This document shows positions 42,825 through 52,674 of a DNA stretch of 64,000 nt, in pieces (within the stretch, counting starts at the first letter, position 1; each line of letters starts with the position of its first letter). The stretch comes from Thiodiazotropha sp040506975 (GTDB lineage: Bacteria; Pseudomonadota; Gammaproteobacteria; Chromatiales; Chromatiaceae). The notes below the pieces were generated by a model that had not been told where the DNA came from, made no database searches, and saw only the letters and a list, made by a program, of their open reading frames with translations. Made by a program: the position numbers and the translations under genes. The stretch covers positions 2,728,001 through 2,792,000 of the forward strand of contig OZ242974.1 of the NCBI GenBank assembly GCA_965211775.1, read 5' to 3'.

Positions 42825-43090
42825 ATGAGAATCATCGCACTGTCAACGCTGAAATCCTTCTGGGAGGAGAGCCCGGAGTACCAGGATGCCAAGGAGCCGA
42901 CATTGGCTTGGCACCGTCATGCCTTGCATGCCGACTGGAGCTCACCTACCGAGGTAAAGCAGGACTTCAGGAATGCCAGTATCCTTAAAGATGGGCGAGT
43001 GGTGTTCAATAAAGCGGGGAACAAGTATCGACTTGTCGTCTCGATCAACATGCCTACTGGGTAGTTTACATCCGCTTTATTGGCGCCCAT
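42825..43090 (+). pseudogene. higB: HigB-type toxin, frameshifted
   Basis: Starts MRIIALSTLKSFWEESPEYQD and has ADWSSPTEVKQDFRNASIL, VVFNKAGNKYRLVVSIN of HigB mRNA-cleaving toxins. A base is missing near 43047, so the read frame ends at 43064. In the next frame the protein continues YWVVYIRFIGAHAQ and meets TAA at 43090. No higA antitoxin follows; a nuclease fragment starts there instead. Confidence 0.75.
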
Positions 43091-43595
43091 GCCCAGTAAG
43101 ATCATCGGCAAGCCAGATGTAATCATCGGCGATGAGATACATGACTACAAATCTGGAAGTGTTTATGAGGATACGCCTGAAGGCAAGCAGATTATTAAGC
43201 AAGGATATATTCGCCAGCTCCGGCTTTATGGCTATCTCGTGTATGAGGTCCAAGGTTACTGGCCTGCAAAAGGGAAATTACATCCTATGCTGGGTGAGTC
43301 CGTAGAAATCGACCTTGATCCGGACATCGACATGGAACCGGCATTTGCTCTCGGTGCAGCAATGGCTGCGCTTCACTGGTTGAGTGAGGGCTGGGGCTAT
43401 GAGGTGACGAGTGCCGATGTGGTGGAGGCCTATGACCGGGCGATAGATGCCGCAGCCAGGTTGAAAAAAGTTGACGAGGTAACCGGTCAGATTCGGCAGT
43501 TCATCGAGTCGAATGAGAGTGCTTCAGTGTTGTTCGTTCGACAGTCTTTACAAGGACGTATGCATGTGCATCTTTCGTCAGTTAACGAGATGTGA
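43080..43595 (+). pseudogene. PD-(D/E)XK nuclease domain fragment
   Basis: About 171 codons. IIGKPDVIIGD, EIHDYKSGSVYED and YIRQLRLYGYLVYE correspond to the Asp, the (D/E)xK and the Gln motifs of RecB/Cas4-type PD-(D/E)XK nucleases. A helical tail (DVVEAYDRAIDAAARLKK) follows. The expected upstream part is missing because the sequence joins the end of higB within a few bases. It may be the 3' end of a defence or repair helicase-nuclease gene. If translated from 43080 or 43089 it would be a bare nuclease domain, so loss of function is inferred, not proven. Confidence 0.55.
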
Positions 43596-43731
43596 TTATG
43601 ATCGAATTGCGAAACATGAGTGCACTTTGTGCAAAAAAATAACCAGAACGCGCTCCACCCACGCTCCATACGCGCTCCTTTTTTGCGACTATCATGGACA
43701 ATGAGAGACAACGAAACGAAATGACAGGCAT

Positions 43732-43757
43732 AAAAAAGCCCTGTAAAAAAAGGGCCT
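43732..43757 (-). terminator. Terminator after tRNA-Leu
   Basis: On the minus strand GCCCT, a T-rich loop, AGGGC and then TTTTTT, 38 bp after the tRNA 3' end. Confidence 0.75.
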
Positions 43758-43794
43758 TTCATCGCTTCTGGTAGTTTGTGATGGTTTTTCGATC

Positions 43795-43881
43795 TGGTGC
43801 CGAGGAGAGGACTTGAACCTCCACGGGGTTGCCCCCACTAGCACCTGAAGCTAGCGTGTCTACCAATTTCACCACCTCGGC
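43795..43881 (-). tRNA. tRNA-Leu (CAG)
   Basis: 87 nt with CCA on the minus strand. The acceptor stem GCCGAGG pairs with CCTCGGC. The anticodon loop TTCAGGT gives CAG. The long variable arm and T-loop GGTTCAAGTCC fit class II leucine tRNAs. It borders the scrap region of defence and TA genes. Confidence 0.95.
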
Positions 43882-44030
43882 TAGGATGTGGCTTGCCGGT
43901 GGCCGGCATAGAGACCGCGCACTCTACAACCAGTTTCTTTTTCTGTCAATCCTCTTAGTCGATCCGGTTGGCCGGTTAATCTCAACTGTGGTAGTTTGCC
44001 GTGATACGCGCCATCGGATAAGTGATATCG

Positions 44031-44184
44031 GATCCGAATGGCGCTTACTTAAGCCAGGAACCACCATCATCCCGGCACAGGCCGTGATCCAGCATGCGTG
44101 ATGGTGACGGTATTCCTGGGTTCCGGCCTGCGCCGGAATGACGAAAATCCTGAAATTCGTCCTCAAGTAAGTGCCATTCATATC
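44031..44184. repeat. Small inverted-repeat element in the 43882-44196 gap
   Basis: GATCCGAATGGCGCTTACTT (44031-44050) and, on the complement of 44165-44184, GATATGAATGGCACTTACTT match at 17 of 20 bases. Between them is a CATCCCGGCAC...GCGCCGGAATGACG block, a sequence type widespread in proteobacterial intergenic DNA. No gene is seen here. Confidence 0.6.
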
Positions 44185-44196
44185 GGGCCCTAGTGC

Positions 44197-45048
44197 ATGG
44201 TTACCATGATTTTTATGATATTAGATGCTTTAAACAAGAGACACTCTCTTTTTCTCCTGGCCATATGCCTATTGCCGTCCACTGTTCTCTCGCTAACCCT
44301 GGAAGGTGAGAGGGTCCAGGGGGGGATGCTGATCGGTAAAACAGAGCCGGGCAATCAGATCAGATTCAACGATAAACCGATTCGTGTCTCCCCTGAGGGG
44401 GTTTTTTTAATCGGTTTTGGCAGGGATGACAGCCTGCGGCATACCCTGGAGGTGAACAGGGCGGGTAAGAGAGTCGAAAAACGGCAGATTGAAATTGCCG
44501 AAAGAGCCTATCGGATTCAGAAAATCGACGGACTCCCCCCGAGTAAGGTCACACCCCCGAAAAGAGATTGGGCGCGGATCAAGAAGGAGGCGGCACTGGT
44601 GAAACAGGCTCGCAAGCGCGACGATGACCGCAGTGACTTCACTGATGGATTCATCTGGCCGGCGAAAGGGATTATCTCCGGTGTCTACGGCAGTCAGCGG
44701 ATCCTCAATGGTACGCCCAAACGGCCACACTTCGGTATCGACATAGCTGCGCCAGTGGGAACGCCGGTGGTGGCGCCGGCGGATGGTGTGGTGACCCTGG
44801 CCTATCCTGATATGTTCTATTCTGGAGGAACCTTGATCATCGATCATGGTCATCGGCTATCGTCCTCCTTTCTGCATCTGCATAAGATCCTGGTCAAGGA
44901 GGGTGATCGGGTAAAACAGGGTGATCCGATCGCCGAGATCGGCGCCACCGGCCGGGTAACCGGTGCGCATCTCGACTGGCGTATGAATCTTCGCCAGGCC
45001 CGCATCGATCCGCAGCTCCTGGTCCCTCCCATGTCGACGGACCAATAG
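44197..45048 (+). CDS. M23-family peptidoglycan endopeptidase
   Basis: 283 residues. The signal sequence (HSLFLLAICLLPSTVLS) shows export. The LytM/M23 zinc site is complete: HFGIDIA (His, Asp), HLH in SFLHLHKI, and GAHLDWRM. Active M23 enzymes cut peptide cross-links in the wall. An N-terminal beta domain (LEGERVQGGMLIGKTEPGNQI) resembles those of periplasmic M23 proteins. The start may be ATG 44215 rather than 44197. Confidence 0.9.
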   Translation: MVTMIFMILDALNKRHSLFLLAICLLPSTVLSLTLEGERVQGGMLIGKTEPGNQIRFNDKPIRVSPEGVFLIGFGRDDSLRHTLEVNRAGKRVEKRQIEIAERAYRIQKIDGLPPSKVTPPKRDWARIKKEAALVKQARKRDDDRSDFTDGFIWPAKGIISGVYGSQRILNGTPKRPHFGIDIAAPVGTPVVAPADGVVTLAYPDMFYSGGTLIIDHGHRLSSSFLHLHKILVKEGDRVKQGDPIAEIGATGRVTGAHLDWRMNLRQARIDPQLLVPPMSTDQ

Positions 45049-45150
45049 CCGTGGGGCTGGTTGATTATTGTTACAGGCCAGGCAGGCGATCTATGGTAAA
45101 GTCACCCGGTATTTTTATAGTTTGACTGCCGTTCAGGCGATGGAATAACA

Positions 45151-46473
45151 ATGAAATCGATAAAACGATTGATCCTGCTTCTAACGACACTTATTCCCAC
45201 GTTATCAGTTCAGGCAGAGGACCTGATCACGGTCTATCAACAGGCATTGCAGAATGATCCTCAATTGCAGGTTGCCAAGGAACAGTTGAGCGCGGCGCGT
45301 GAATCGAAGAGTCTCGCCCGATCCCAGCTGTTGCCGACCGTTGGATTGGGCGCTACCTACGATGTGGTGCGCAGGGATCTAAAAACCCTGCAGGGAGTTC
45401 CCTTCGATGATCAAAGCACCAGTCATGACAAGGCGCTTGGCTTGAACCTGACCCAGCCGATCTATCGCCGGGACCGGTTGCTGCAGCTGGAGCAGGCGGA
45501 CAGTACCATCGCCCAGGCCGAGGCCGAGTATGCGGCGGCGGAGATCGATCTGATGGTGCGCAGTACCGCCACCTATTTCAATATTCTCTCCGCCGAGGAC
45601 GATCTACGGGTCGCCAAGGCGGAACGCGAGGCCACCGGCCGTCAGCTCGAACAGGCACAGCAGCGTTTCGACGTCGGCCTGATCGCGATTACCGACGTGC
45701 ATGAGGCCCAGGCGGCATTTGATGCGGCGAGGGCATCGGAGATTGCCGCCGAGAACAGTCTCGACAATGCCTGGGAGGCGCTGTTTGAAATCATCGGTTC
45801 GCAACCGAAACGGGGATTGGCCAAGCTGGGTGAGGGATTGGCGCTCAATCCACCCGTGCCCAACGATCTACAGGAGTGGTCGGATACGGCCCAGCAGCAG
45901 AATTACAGCATCATCGCGGCCCGTGCCGGTCTCGAGAGTCTCAAACAGGAGATCGACGTCAGCCGGTCAGGCCACTATCCGACCCTGGATCTGGTGGGTG
46001 GCTATGCGATGAACCGCAGCGATTCCGATACCGCCACCGAATCCGATACGGGGACCATCGGACTCTCCCTGGAGGTGCCGATCTACACGGGTGGTGCTGT
46101 CAGTGCGCAAGCCCGCCAGGCCCAGGCGAACTTTCGCGCCAGCCAGCAGGGTCTGGATCAAACCCGCCGCGCGGTAAACCGGCAGGTGAGGGATGCCTAT
46201 CGCGGCGTACTCTCCACCATCAGCCAGGTCGAGGCGTTGAAAGCGGCGACCGTATCTGCCCAAAGCGCGCTGGAATCGACCCAGGCGGGCTACGAGGTGG
46301 GAACCCGGACTATCGTCGATGTACTCAATGTGCAGCGTAACCTCTTCTCTTCACAACGCGACTATCTCAATTCCCGTTACAGCTACATCATCAACGGACT
46401 CAACCTGAAGTCCGCTGCCGGTACCTTGAGCGAATCGGACCTGGAGCGGGTCAATGGTTGGTTGGAGCGCTAG
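45151..46473 (+). CDS. tolC: TolC-family outer-membrane efflux channel
   Basis: 440 residues. The signal peptide ends at SVQAED. The two long repeats of TolC are visible (DLITVYQQALQNDPQLQVAKEQL at the start; LEVPIYTGGAVSAQARQAQANFRASQQGLDQTRRAV in the second half), and GTRTIVDVLNVQRNLFSSQRDY is the family end motif. It forms the trimeric exit duct for tripartite pumps and type I secretion. No pump gene lies beside it. Confidence 0.92.
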   Translation: MKSIKRLILLLTTLIPTLSVQAEDLITVYQQALQNDPQLQVAKEQLSAARESKSLARSQLLPTVGLGATYDVVRRDLKTLQGVPFDDQSTSHDKALGLNLTQPIYRRDRLLQLEQADSTIAQAEAEYAAAEIDLMVRSTATYFNILSAEDDLRVAKAEREATGRQLEQAQQRFDVGLIAITDVHEAQAAFDAARASEIAAENSLDNAWEALFEIIGSQPKRGLAKLGEGLALNPPVPNDLQEWSDTAQQQNYSIIAARAGLESLKQEIDVSRSGHYPTLDLVGGYAMNRSDSDTATESDTGTIGLSLEVPIYTGGAVSAQARQAQANFRASQQGLDQTRRAVNRQVRDAYRGVLSTISQVEALKAATVSAQSALESTQAGYEVGTRTIVDVLNVQRNLFSSQRDYLNSRYSYIINGLNLKSAAGTLSESDLERVNGWLER

Positions 46474-46502
46474 GGACTGTTAACAGGCCCACAGGGGATA
46501 TC

Positions 46503-47600
46503 ATGTCTGGCAATACCATCGGCAAACTCTTTAGTGTGACCTCCTTTGGCGAGTCCCACGGACCGGCCATCGGTTGTATCGTTGACGGCTGTCCTCCGGG
46601 GCTGGAACTCGCCGCCGGCGATCTGCAGCACGATCTGGATCGCCGCAAACCCGGCACTTCGCGCCATACCACCCAGCGGCGGGAGGCGGACGAAGTGGAG
46701 ATTCTGTCCGGCGTCTTCGAGGGTAAAACCACCGGTACCCCCATCGGCCTGATTATCCGCAACACCGATCAACGCTCAAAGGACTACTCCGAGATCATGG
46801 ACCGCTTTCGGCCGGGACATGCCGACTACACCTACAATCAGAAATACGGATTCCGGGATTACCGGGGCGGTGGTCGCTCCTCGGCACGCGAAACAGCGAT
46901 GCGCGTCGCCGCAGGCGGGATCGCAAAAAAGTATCTGCGCGAGCGCTACGGCATTCAGATCCGCGGCTACCTGGCTCAGCTGGGTCCGATCAAGGCTGAA
47001 AGGCTCGATTGGGATCAGGTGGAGAGCAACCCCTTTTTCTGTCCCGATGCGGACAAGGTGGCGGAGCTGGAGTCATACATGGATACCCTGCGTAAAGAGG
47101 GAAACTCCATTGGTGCCCGCATCAACGTGGCAGCCAGCGGCATGCCCGCCGGCTTGGGTGAACCCGTCTTCGACCGTCTGGATGCCGATCTTGCCCACGC
47201 ACTGATGAGCATCAATGCGGTAAAAGGCGTCGAACTGGGGGCCGGCTTCCAATGCGTCGAGCAGAAGGGCACCGAGCATCGGGATGAGATGACCCCCGAC
47301 GGTTTCCTTACCAATCACGCCGGGGGTGTATTGGGAGGCATATCCAGCGGTCAGGATCTCTTGGCCTCGATAGCCCTGAAGCCGACATCGAGTCTGCGTT
47401 TGCCTGGTAAGACAGTCAATCGTGACGGTGATCCTGTCGAGGTTGTCACCGAAGGGCGTCATGATCCCTGTGTCGGGATTCGGGCCACGCCGATCGCCGA
47501 GGCAATGGTGGCAATTGTGGTAATGGATCACGTGCTGCGCCATCGTGGACAGAATATGGACGTAGATTCCGGTCTGACGGATCTTGCTTCAAACGACTAG
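46503..47600 (+). CDS. aroC: Chorismate synthase AroC
   Basis: 365 residues from ATG 46503 (MSGNTIGKLFSVTSFGESHG); the frame is open upstream but the family starts here. Signatures GESHGPAIG, RPGHADYTYNQKYGFRDYRGGGRSSARETA and GGISSGQ are intact. It uses reduced FMN to turn EPSP into chorismate, the precursor of aromatic amino acids, and so feeds the trpFBA genes further on. It is followed by an MFS gene 11 bp away. Confidence 0.97.
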   Translation: MSGNTIGKLFSVTSFGESHGPAIGCIVDGCPPGLELAAGDLQHDLDRRKPGTSRHTTQRREADEVEILSGVFEGKTTGTPIGLIIRNTDQRSKDYSEIMDRFRPGHADYTYNQKYGFRDYRGGGRSSARETAMRVAAGGIAKKYLRERYGIQIRGYLAQLGPIKAERLDWDQVESNPFFCPDADKVAELESYMDTLRKEGNSIGARINVAASGMPAGLGEPVFDRLDADLAHALMSINAVKGVELGAGFQCVEQKGTEHRDEMTPDGFLTNHAGGVLGGISSGQDLLASIALKPTSSLRLPGKTVNRDGDPVEVVTEGRHDPCVGIRATPIAEAMVAIVVMDHVLRHRGQNMDVDSGLTDLASND

Positions 47601-47611
47601 GGCATAACCCG

Positions 47612-48751
47612 ATGCGGATGCCCTACTGGCGTCTTTCCAGCTTCTACTTTTTTTACTTTGCATCCCTCGGTGCCCTGATCCCTTTCTGGGGACTCTACCT
47701 GCAAGCACGGCGTTTCACCCCGGTAGAGATCGGCGAGCTGATGGCGGTGATCATGGTCACTAAACTGATCGCACCCAATATCTGGGGCTGGATCGGTGAC
47801 CATACCGGCCACCGCATGCCCATTGTACGCATGGCATCGCTGCTCTCGTTATGCTGTTTTCTGGGGGTCTTCATCGTAGACGGTTTCTGGCCTTTCGCCT
47901 TGGTGATGATGCTGTTCAGTTTTTTCTGGAACGCGTCGCTGCCGCAATTCGAGGCAGTCACCATGAGTTACCTGCGGGAGCGTATTCAACGCTACAGTCT
48001 GATCCGCTTATGGGGTTCGATCGGTTTTATCCTGACCGTTGTCGCGTTGGGGATCATGCTCGACCGGTGGGGCGTTGAGGTGATTCCCTATTTTGTGTTG
48101 CTTCTCTTTTTTGGCATCTTATTCGATAGCCTGCTGGTTCCGGAGAAAGAGGCGGTAATGCCGGAACATGATCAGGGATCGATCTTACATGTGTTGCGGC
48201 GGCGTGATGTGATCGCGTTTCTTGCGGTCTGTTTTCTGATGCAGGCCAGCCATAGCGCCTACTACGCCTTCTACTCCATCTATATGGAAGAGGCAGGCTA
48301 TTCGAGCAGCGTCATCGGGCAGCTGTGGGCCCTCGGCGTGATCGCCGAGGTGGGACTGTTTCTGGTGATGCACCGGCTGTTGCATCAATGGGGTGCGCGC
48401 AAGGTGCTGATCATCAGCCTTGTCATTGCGGTGGTGCGTTGGATTCTGGTCGGATCAGCACCTGATAATCTGTTCCTGGTGCTGCTGGCCCAGGTCATGC
48501 ACGCGGCCACATTTGGAACCTTTCATGCCGCAGCCATTCATCTGGTACATCATTATTTCGTCGGTCGCCATCAGGGTAGGGGTCAGGCGCTATACAGCAG
48601 TATCAGTTTTGGTGCGGGTGGGGCCTTCGGCAGTCTTCTCAGCGGTTATCTTTGGAGTGGCATCGGACCCGCCGCCACCTTTTGGATTGCAGCAGCTTAT
48701 GCACTATTGGCGGTCGTCATAGCCTGGCGCTGGGTCGATAGGGACAAGTAG
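47612..48751 (+). CDS. MFS transporter (HcaT-like)
   Basis: 379 residues, about 11-12 membrane helices, with MPYWRLSSFYFFYFASLGALIPFWGLYL and the charged loop YSLIRLWGSIGFI typical of the 3-phenylpropionate/nucleoside-type MFS subfamily. The substrate is unknown. The aroC-MFS pair is also found in Pseudomonas, so the linkage is old. Confidence 0.87.
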   Translation: MRMPYWRLSSFYFFYFASLGALIPFWGLYLQARRFTPVEIGELMAVIMVTKLIAPNIWGWIGDHTGHRMPIVRMASLLSLCCFLGVFIVDGFWPFALVMMLFSFFWNASLPQFEAVTMSYLRERIQRYSLIRLWGSIGFILTVVALGIMLDRWGVEVIPYFVLLLFFGILFDSLLVPEKEAVMPEHDQGSILHVLRRRDVIAFLAVCFLMQASHSAYYAFYSIYMEEAGYSSSVIGQLWALGVIAEVGLFLVMHRLLHQWGARKVLIISLVIAVVRWILVGSAPDNLFLVLLAQVMHAATFGTFHAAAIHLVHHYFVGRHQGRGQALYSSISFGAGGAFGSLLSGYLWSGIGPAATFWIAAAYALLAVVIAWRWVDRDK

Positions 48752-48925
48752 GTGAGCACTGCTGAGGCGCGCCTACGACAGGCCCGGTATTCAACAAATC
48801 GTATTCTGTCCTCAAAATGACTTGACAGCAATTGTGATGGCCAGTAAGTTGCGCTCGTGCTGCACCGCAGCATCGAAATCTAATCTTTCAATCCATTCAC
48901 TAACGACTGACTCGGGAGCTCCACC

Positions 48926-49354
48926 ATGGCCATCGAACAGACCCTATCCATCATCAAGCCGGATGCAGTTGCAAAAAACGTGATCGGGAAGATCTACAGC
49001 CGATTCGAATCCGCCGGTTTGAGGATCGTGGCCTCACGGATGTTCCAGTTGAGCCGGGAACAGGCGGGGAAATTCTATGCAGTACACAAAGCGCGTCCCT
49101 TCTACAACGATCTGATCGATTTCATGACATCGGGTCCTGTGATGGTACAGGTGCTGGAAGGCGACAACGCCATCTCCCGCAACCGGGAGATCATGGGTGC
49201 CACCAATCCGCAAGAGGCGGCTGCAGGTACTATCCGTGCCGATTTTGCAGAAACGGTGGATGAGAACGCAGTGCACGGATCCGACGGTCCGGAGACGGCC
49301 AGGGTTGAGATCGGCTTCTTTTTTCCCGAAGGCGTCTGTGCAAGAACCCGTTGA
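48926..49354 (+). CDS. ndk: Nucleoside-diphosphate kinase
   Basis: 142 residues. Ndk balances nucleoside triphosphates by phosphate transfer through the active His in NAVHGSDG. IKPDAVAKNVIGKI and the C-terminal FFFPEGVCARTR match the family. Ribosome site GGGAG before ATG 48926. rlmN normally follows in Gammaproteobacteria; here a convergent LysR gene follows. Confidence 0.96.
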   Translation: MAIEQTLSIIKPDAVAKNVIGKIYSRFESAGLRIVASRMFQLSREQAGKFYAVHKARPFYNDLIDFMTSGPVMVQVLEGDNAISRNREIMGATNPQEAAAGTIRADFAETVDENAVHGSDGPETARVEIGFFFPEGVCARTR

Positions 49355-49481
49355 TCCCGTTCGTGGCTTGGCTGCTGCCAATCGGCAAACCCGGGCGGTG
49401 TTCGCCAGTTACCTTTCAGGGTTGATACAATCGTATACACATGCTTACCGGCAACTCCGAAGTAATCGGGGGTTGCCGGGG

Positions 49482-50357
49482 CTATTTGCTGCCGGAAAAC
49501 AGTAACAGTTCCCGCATCGCGCGTGCAGCATTGGATAGGGTACGTTTATGATGCGTGACGATACCAAGCGAACGGCTTAACTTCAGCTTGGGTACCTGTA
49601 ACTGAACCAGGTGATCATCCACCAGGATTTCAGGCAGGAGACTCCAGCCCAGACCTATGGTGGCCATCATTTTCAGGGTTTCGAGGTAGTCCGTGGAGAG
49701 CGTGCAATTGACATGCAGGTGGTGCTGGCCGATGCGTTGCTCAATCAGGCTTCGGGTATAAGTGCCGCGGGATGGCAGAACCGCAGGGTAATCCAATAAT
49801 TCGCGCAGACTCACCACACGCTGTTTTGCCAGGGGATGGTCCAGTCCGACCACCACTGCCATCGGGTCATGCCAAATCGTCCTGCTCTGCAGGGCCTCTA
49901 CAGGATTCAACGGGAGGGTAACGACTGCAAGTTCCAACGCCCCCTGTTCCACTGATTGGCACGCCTTTTCCGACTCCATGAAACGGATATCCAGATCAAC
50001 TTGTGGGTTGGTGTCACTGTAGCTGCGCAGTACGGCTGGCAGACGATGCAGGCCGATGTGGTGGCTCGTGGCCATTGCCAGGCTCCCGGCAACCCGACCG
50101 GTGAGGTTGGCGAGTTCCCGGCGCATATCGCTCAACTGGTCAATGATATGCTCCGCTCTCGGGAGTAGATGCCGCCCGGCTTCGGTAAGAAAGATCTGGC
50201 GTCCCATGCGATCGAACAATCGGGTATCGAGTTCACTCTCCAATGTAGCTATACGCTTGCTGATGGCGGGTTGGGTGAGAAAAAGATGTTCAGCCGCCAG
50301 TGAGAATGAGCCGTCATGAGCCACCTGGACAAAGGCGCGAAGGGTATTTAATTCCAT
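49482..50357 (-). CDS. LysR-type transcriptional regulator, divergent to leuC
   Basis: 291 residues. The helix-turn-helix (FSLAAEHLFLTQPAISKRIATLE) occupies about 17-40, followed by the effector domain. It is divergent from leuC with a 114-bp shared promoter region, the layout of LysR regulators of leu operons in Pseudomonas relatives. Control of leuCDB is inferred from position. Confidence 0.9.
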   Translation of the reverse strand: MELNTLRAFVQVAHDGSFSLAAEHLFLTQPAISKRIATLESELDTRLFDRMGRQIFLTEAGRHLLPRAEHIIDQLSDMRRELANLTGRVAGSLAMATSHHIGLHRLPAVLRSYSDTNPQVDLDIRFMESEKACQSVEQGALELAVVTLPLNPVEALQSRTIWHDPMAVVVGLDHPLAKQRVVSLRELLDYPAVLPSRGTYTRSLIEQRIGQHHLHVNCTLSTDYLETLKMMATIGLGWSLLPEILVDDHLVQLQVPKLKLSRSLGIVTHHKRTLSNAARAMRELLLFSGSK

Positions 50358-50361
50358 ATCT

Positions 50362-50376
50362 ATTCCTGTTAAGAAT
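50362..50376. promoter_or_regulatory. LysR-type box (T-N11-A dyad) between the regulator and leuC
   Basis: ATTCCTGTTAAGAAT is an interrupted palindrome (ATTC-N7-GAAT) with T-N11-A spacing, 4 bp from the regulator start. A good candidate autoregulatory site. AT-rich DNA that could hold the leuC promoter follows. Confidence 0.4.
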
Positions 50377-50471
50377 GGAAAAAATGAAAATTATGAATTT
50401 GTATTATGTAGCATACTCCCCTATGTTTTCACTAGCATTTTTTTGAACGATCCCTTTAGAGGTTACGAAAG

Positions 50472-51893
50472 ATGAGCGCCAAGACCCTATACGACAAATT
50501 GTGGGATTCTCATGTGGTGCGTACGGAAGAGGACGGTACATCACTGATCTATATCGATAGGCATCTGGTGCACGAAGTGACATCGCCTCAGGCATTCGAA
50601 GGCCTGCGCCTGGCCGGACGCAGGCCATGGCGGGTCGGGGCCAATCTCGCGACGCCCGACCATAATGTACCAACCACGCCTCGACAGGGTGGCGTCGAAT
50701 CCATTCAGGATCCGATATCGCGGACTCAGGTCGAGACCCTGGATAAGAATTGTGAAGATTTCGGTATTCCGGAATTCAAGATGCTCGATCCACGGCAGGG
50801 TATTGTTCATGTAGTCGGCCCTGAGCAGGGTGCAACCCTGCCCGGTATGACGGTAGTGTGTGGCGACTCCCATACCTCCACCCATGGCGCAATAGGCGCA
50901 TTGGCGCATGGCATCGGGACCTCCGAGGTAGAGCATGTACTTGCCACGCAATGCCTGATCCAGAAGAAATCGAAGGCGATGCGGATCCTGGTTGAGGGTA
51001 AAACGGCACCTGGCGTGACAGCAAAGGACATTGTGCTTGCCGTCATTGGTCAAATCGGTACCGCAGGGGGTACAGGTTATGCAATCGAATTTGCCGGATC
51101 GGCGATTGAAGCTCTCTCCATCGAGGGCCGTCTGACGCTCTGCAACATGGCTATCGAGGCTGGCGCGCGTGCGGGCTTTGTGGGTGTTGACGACAAAACC
51201 ATCGATTATGTCAAAGGGCGTCCCTACGCACCCAGGGGCGAGACATGGGAAAAAGCAGTTGCCTATTGGCGGACCTTGCACAGTGACGAGGGTGCGGAAT
51301 TTCATCGTGTGGTAACCCTGGATGCGGCCGCCATCAAACCTCTGGTTACCTGGGGCACATCTCCTGAGATGGTGGTGGCGGTGGATCAGGTGGTACCGGA
51401 CCCGGCCAATGAGTCCGACAGTGTCAAGGCGGAAGGAATGCAGCGGGCCCTAGACTACATGGGCCTGAAAGCGGGTACGCCGATCACCGGGATCGCTTTG
51501 GACAAGGTCTTTATCGGCTCATGCACCAATTCACGGATTGAGGATCTGCGTGCAGCGGCGGCGATTGCTAAAGGTCGTAAGGTGGCGGACAACATAAAAC
51601 TTGCCCTGGTGGTGCCCGGATCCGGCCTGGTCAAGGTCCAGGCCGAGCAAGAGGGGCTCGATCGAATCTTTGTCGATGCCGGTTTTGAGTGGCGCGAACC
51701 GGGCTGTTCCATGTGTCTTGCCATGAATGCTGACCGCCTGTTGTCCGGCGAGCGTTGCGCCTCCACTTCGAATCGAAATTTCGAGGGTAGGCAGGGGCAG
51801 GGGGGGCGCACCCATCTGGTAAGTCCGGCAATGGCCGCCGCCGCCGCGGTAGCGGGCCGTTTCGTCGACCTTGACGATCTCAACATCAGATAA
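50472..51893 (+). CDS. leuC: 3-isopropylmalate dehydratase large subunit LeuC
   Basis: 473 residues. It has the aconitase-type iron-sulfur ligands in GSCTNSRIEDLR and CSMCLAMN, with the opening KTLYDKLWDSHVV. With LeuD it isomerises 2-isopropylmalate in leucine synthesis. First gene of leuC-leuD-leuB. Confidence 0.97.
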   Translation: MSAKTLYDKLWDSHVVRTEEDGTSLIYIDRHLVHEVTSPQAFEGLRLAGRRPWRVGANLATPDHNVPTTPRQGGVESIQDPISRTQVETLDKNCEDFGIPEFKMLDPRQGIVHVVGPEQGATLPGMTVVCGDSHTSTHGAIGALAHGIGTSEVEHVLATQCLIQKKSKAMRILVEGKTAPGVTAKDIVLAVIGQIGTAGGTGYAIEFAGSAIEALSIEGRLTLCNMAIEAGARAGFVGVDDKTIDYVKGRPYAPRGETWEKAVAYWRTLHSDEGAEFHRVVTLDAAAIKPLVTWGTSPEMVVAVDQVVPDPANESDSVKAEGMQRALDYMGLKAGTPITGIALDKVFIGSCTNSRIEDLRAAAAIAKGRKVADNIKLALVVPGSGLVKVQAEQEGLDRIFVDAGFEWREPGCSMCLAMNADRLLSGERCASTSNRNFEGRQGQGGRTHLVSPAMAAAAAVAGRFVDLDDLNIR

Positions 51894-51921
51894 AACGAGT
51901 TTGGATTAAGAGGAGACAGTA

Positions 51922-52560
51922 ATGGATAAATTCAATACATTTACAGGTATCGTCTGCCCTCTGGATAGATCCAATGTGGATACAGACGCCATTATTCCAA
52001 AGCAGTTTCTCAAGTCGATCAAGCGCTCCGGCTTTGGCCCCAATCTGTTCGATGAGTGGCGATATCTGGATCATGGCGAACCGGGCATGGATAACAGTAA
52101 ACGAACCGTCAATCCCGATTTCGTGTTAAACGATCCTCGCTATCGAGCTGCGCAGATCCTTCTGGCACGGGAAAATTTCGGTTGTGGCTCATCCCGTGAA
52201 CATGCGCCCTGGGCCCTGGAGGACTACGGATTCAAGGTGATATTGGCCCCGAGCTTTGCCGATATTTTCTTCAATAATAGCTTTAAGAATGGCTTGCTTA
52301 CTATTGTATTAGAAGAAAAAATAGTTGATGATCTGTTTCGGCAATCAAGCGATGAAAAGGCCCTGCAGATGACAGTGAACCTGTCGGATCAACTGCTCAC
52401 TACAGACCATGGGCAAATCCCATTCGAAGTGGATGCTTTTCGCAAGCACTGTCTGTTGAATGGCTTGGATGATATTGGTCTGACGCTGCAGCATGTTGAC
52501 GATATCAAGGCCTATGAGAAGCGTAGACGGGTAGAGGTCCCTTGGTTGTTTGCTGATTAA
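51922..52560 (+). CDS. leuD: 3-isopropylmalate dehydratase small subunit LeuD
   Basis: 212 residues, family length. NVDTDAIIPKQFLKSI and ENFGCGSSREHAPWAL are the swivel-domain signatures. GAGGAG ribosome site. It lies 28 bp after leuC and makes the active heterodimer with it. Confidence 0.97.
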   Translation: MDKFNTFTGIVCPLDRSNVDTDAIIPKQFLKSIKRSGFGPNLFDEWRYLDHGEPGMDNSKRTVNPDFVLNDPRYRAAQILLARENFGCGSSREHAPWALEDYGFKVILAPSFADIFFNNSFKNGLLTIVLEEKIVDDLFRQSSDEKALQMTVNLSDQLLTTDHGQIPFEVDAFRKHCLLNGLDDIGLTLQHVDDIKAYEKRRRVEVPWLFAD

Positions 52561-52674
52561 GTGCAGGCGTGTACTTGGTGCGCTGAATTGTATTGGTATC
52601 ACAAATAACAGATAACTTATTGAATTTATATTAATATCGCTGCCGAACTCTGTTCGGTCGCAAGGTAAAAAGTG

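Noticed and set aside
44031..44184. Possible riboswitch or small RNA before the M23 gene
   Set aside because: The block is better explained as a common intergenic inverted repeat; no known riboswitch core is recognisable.
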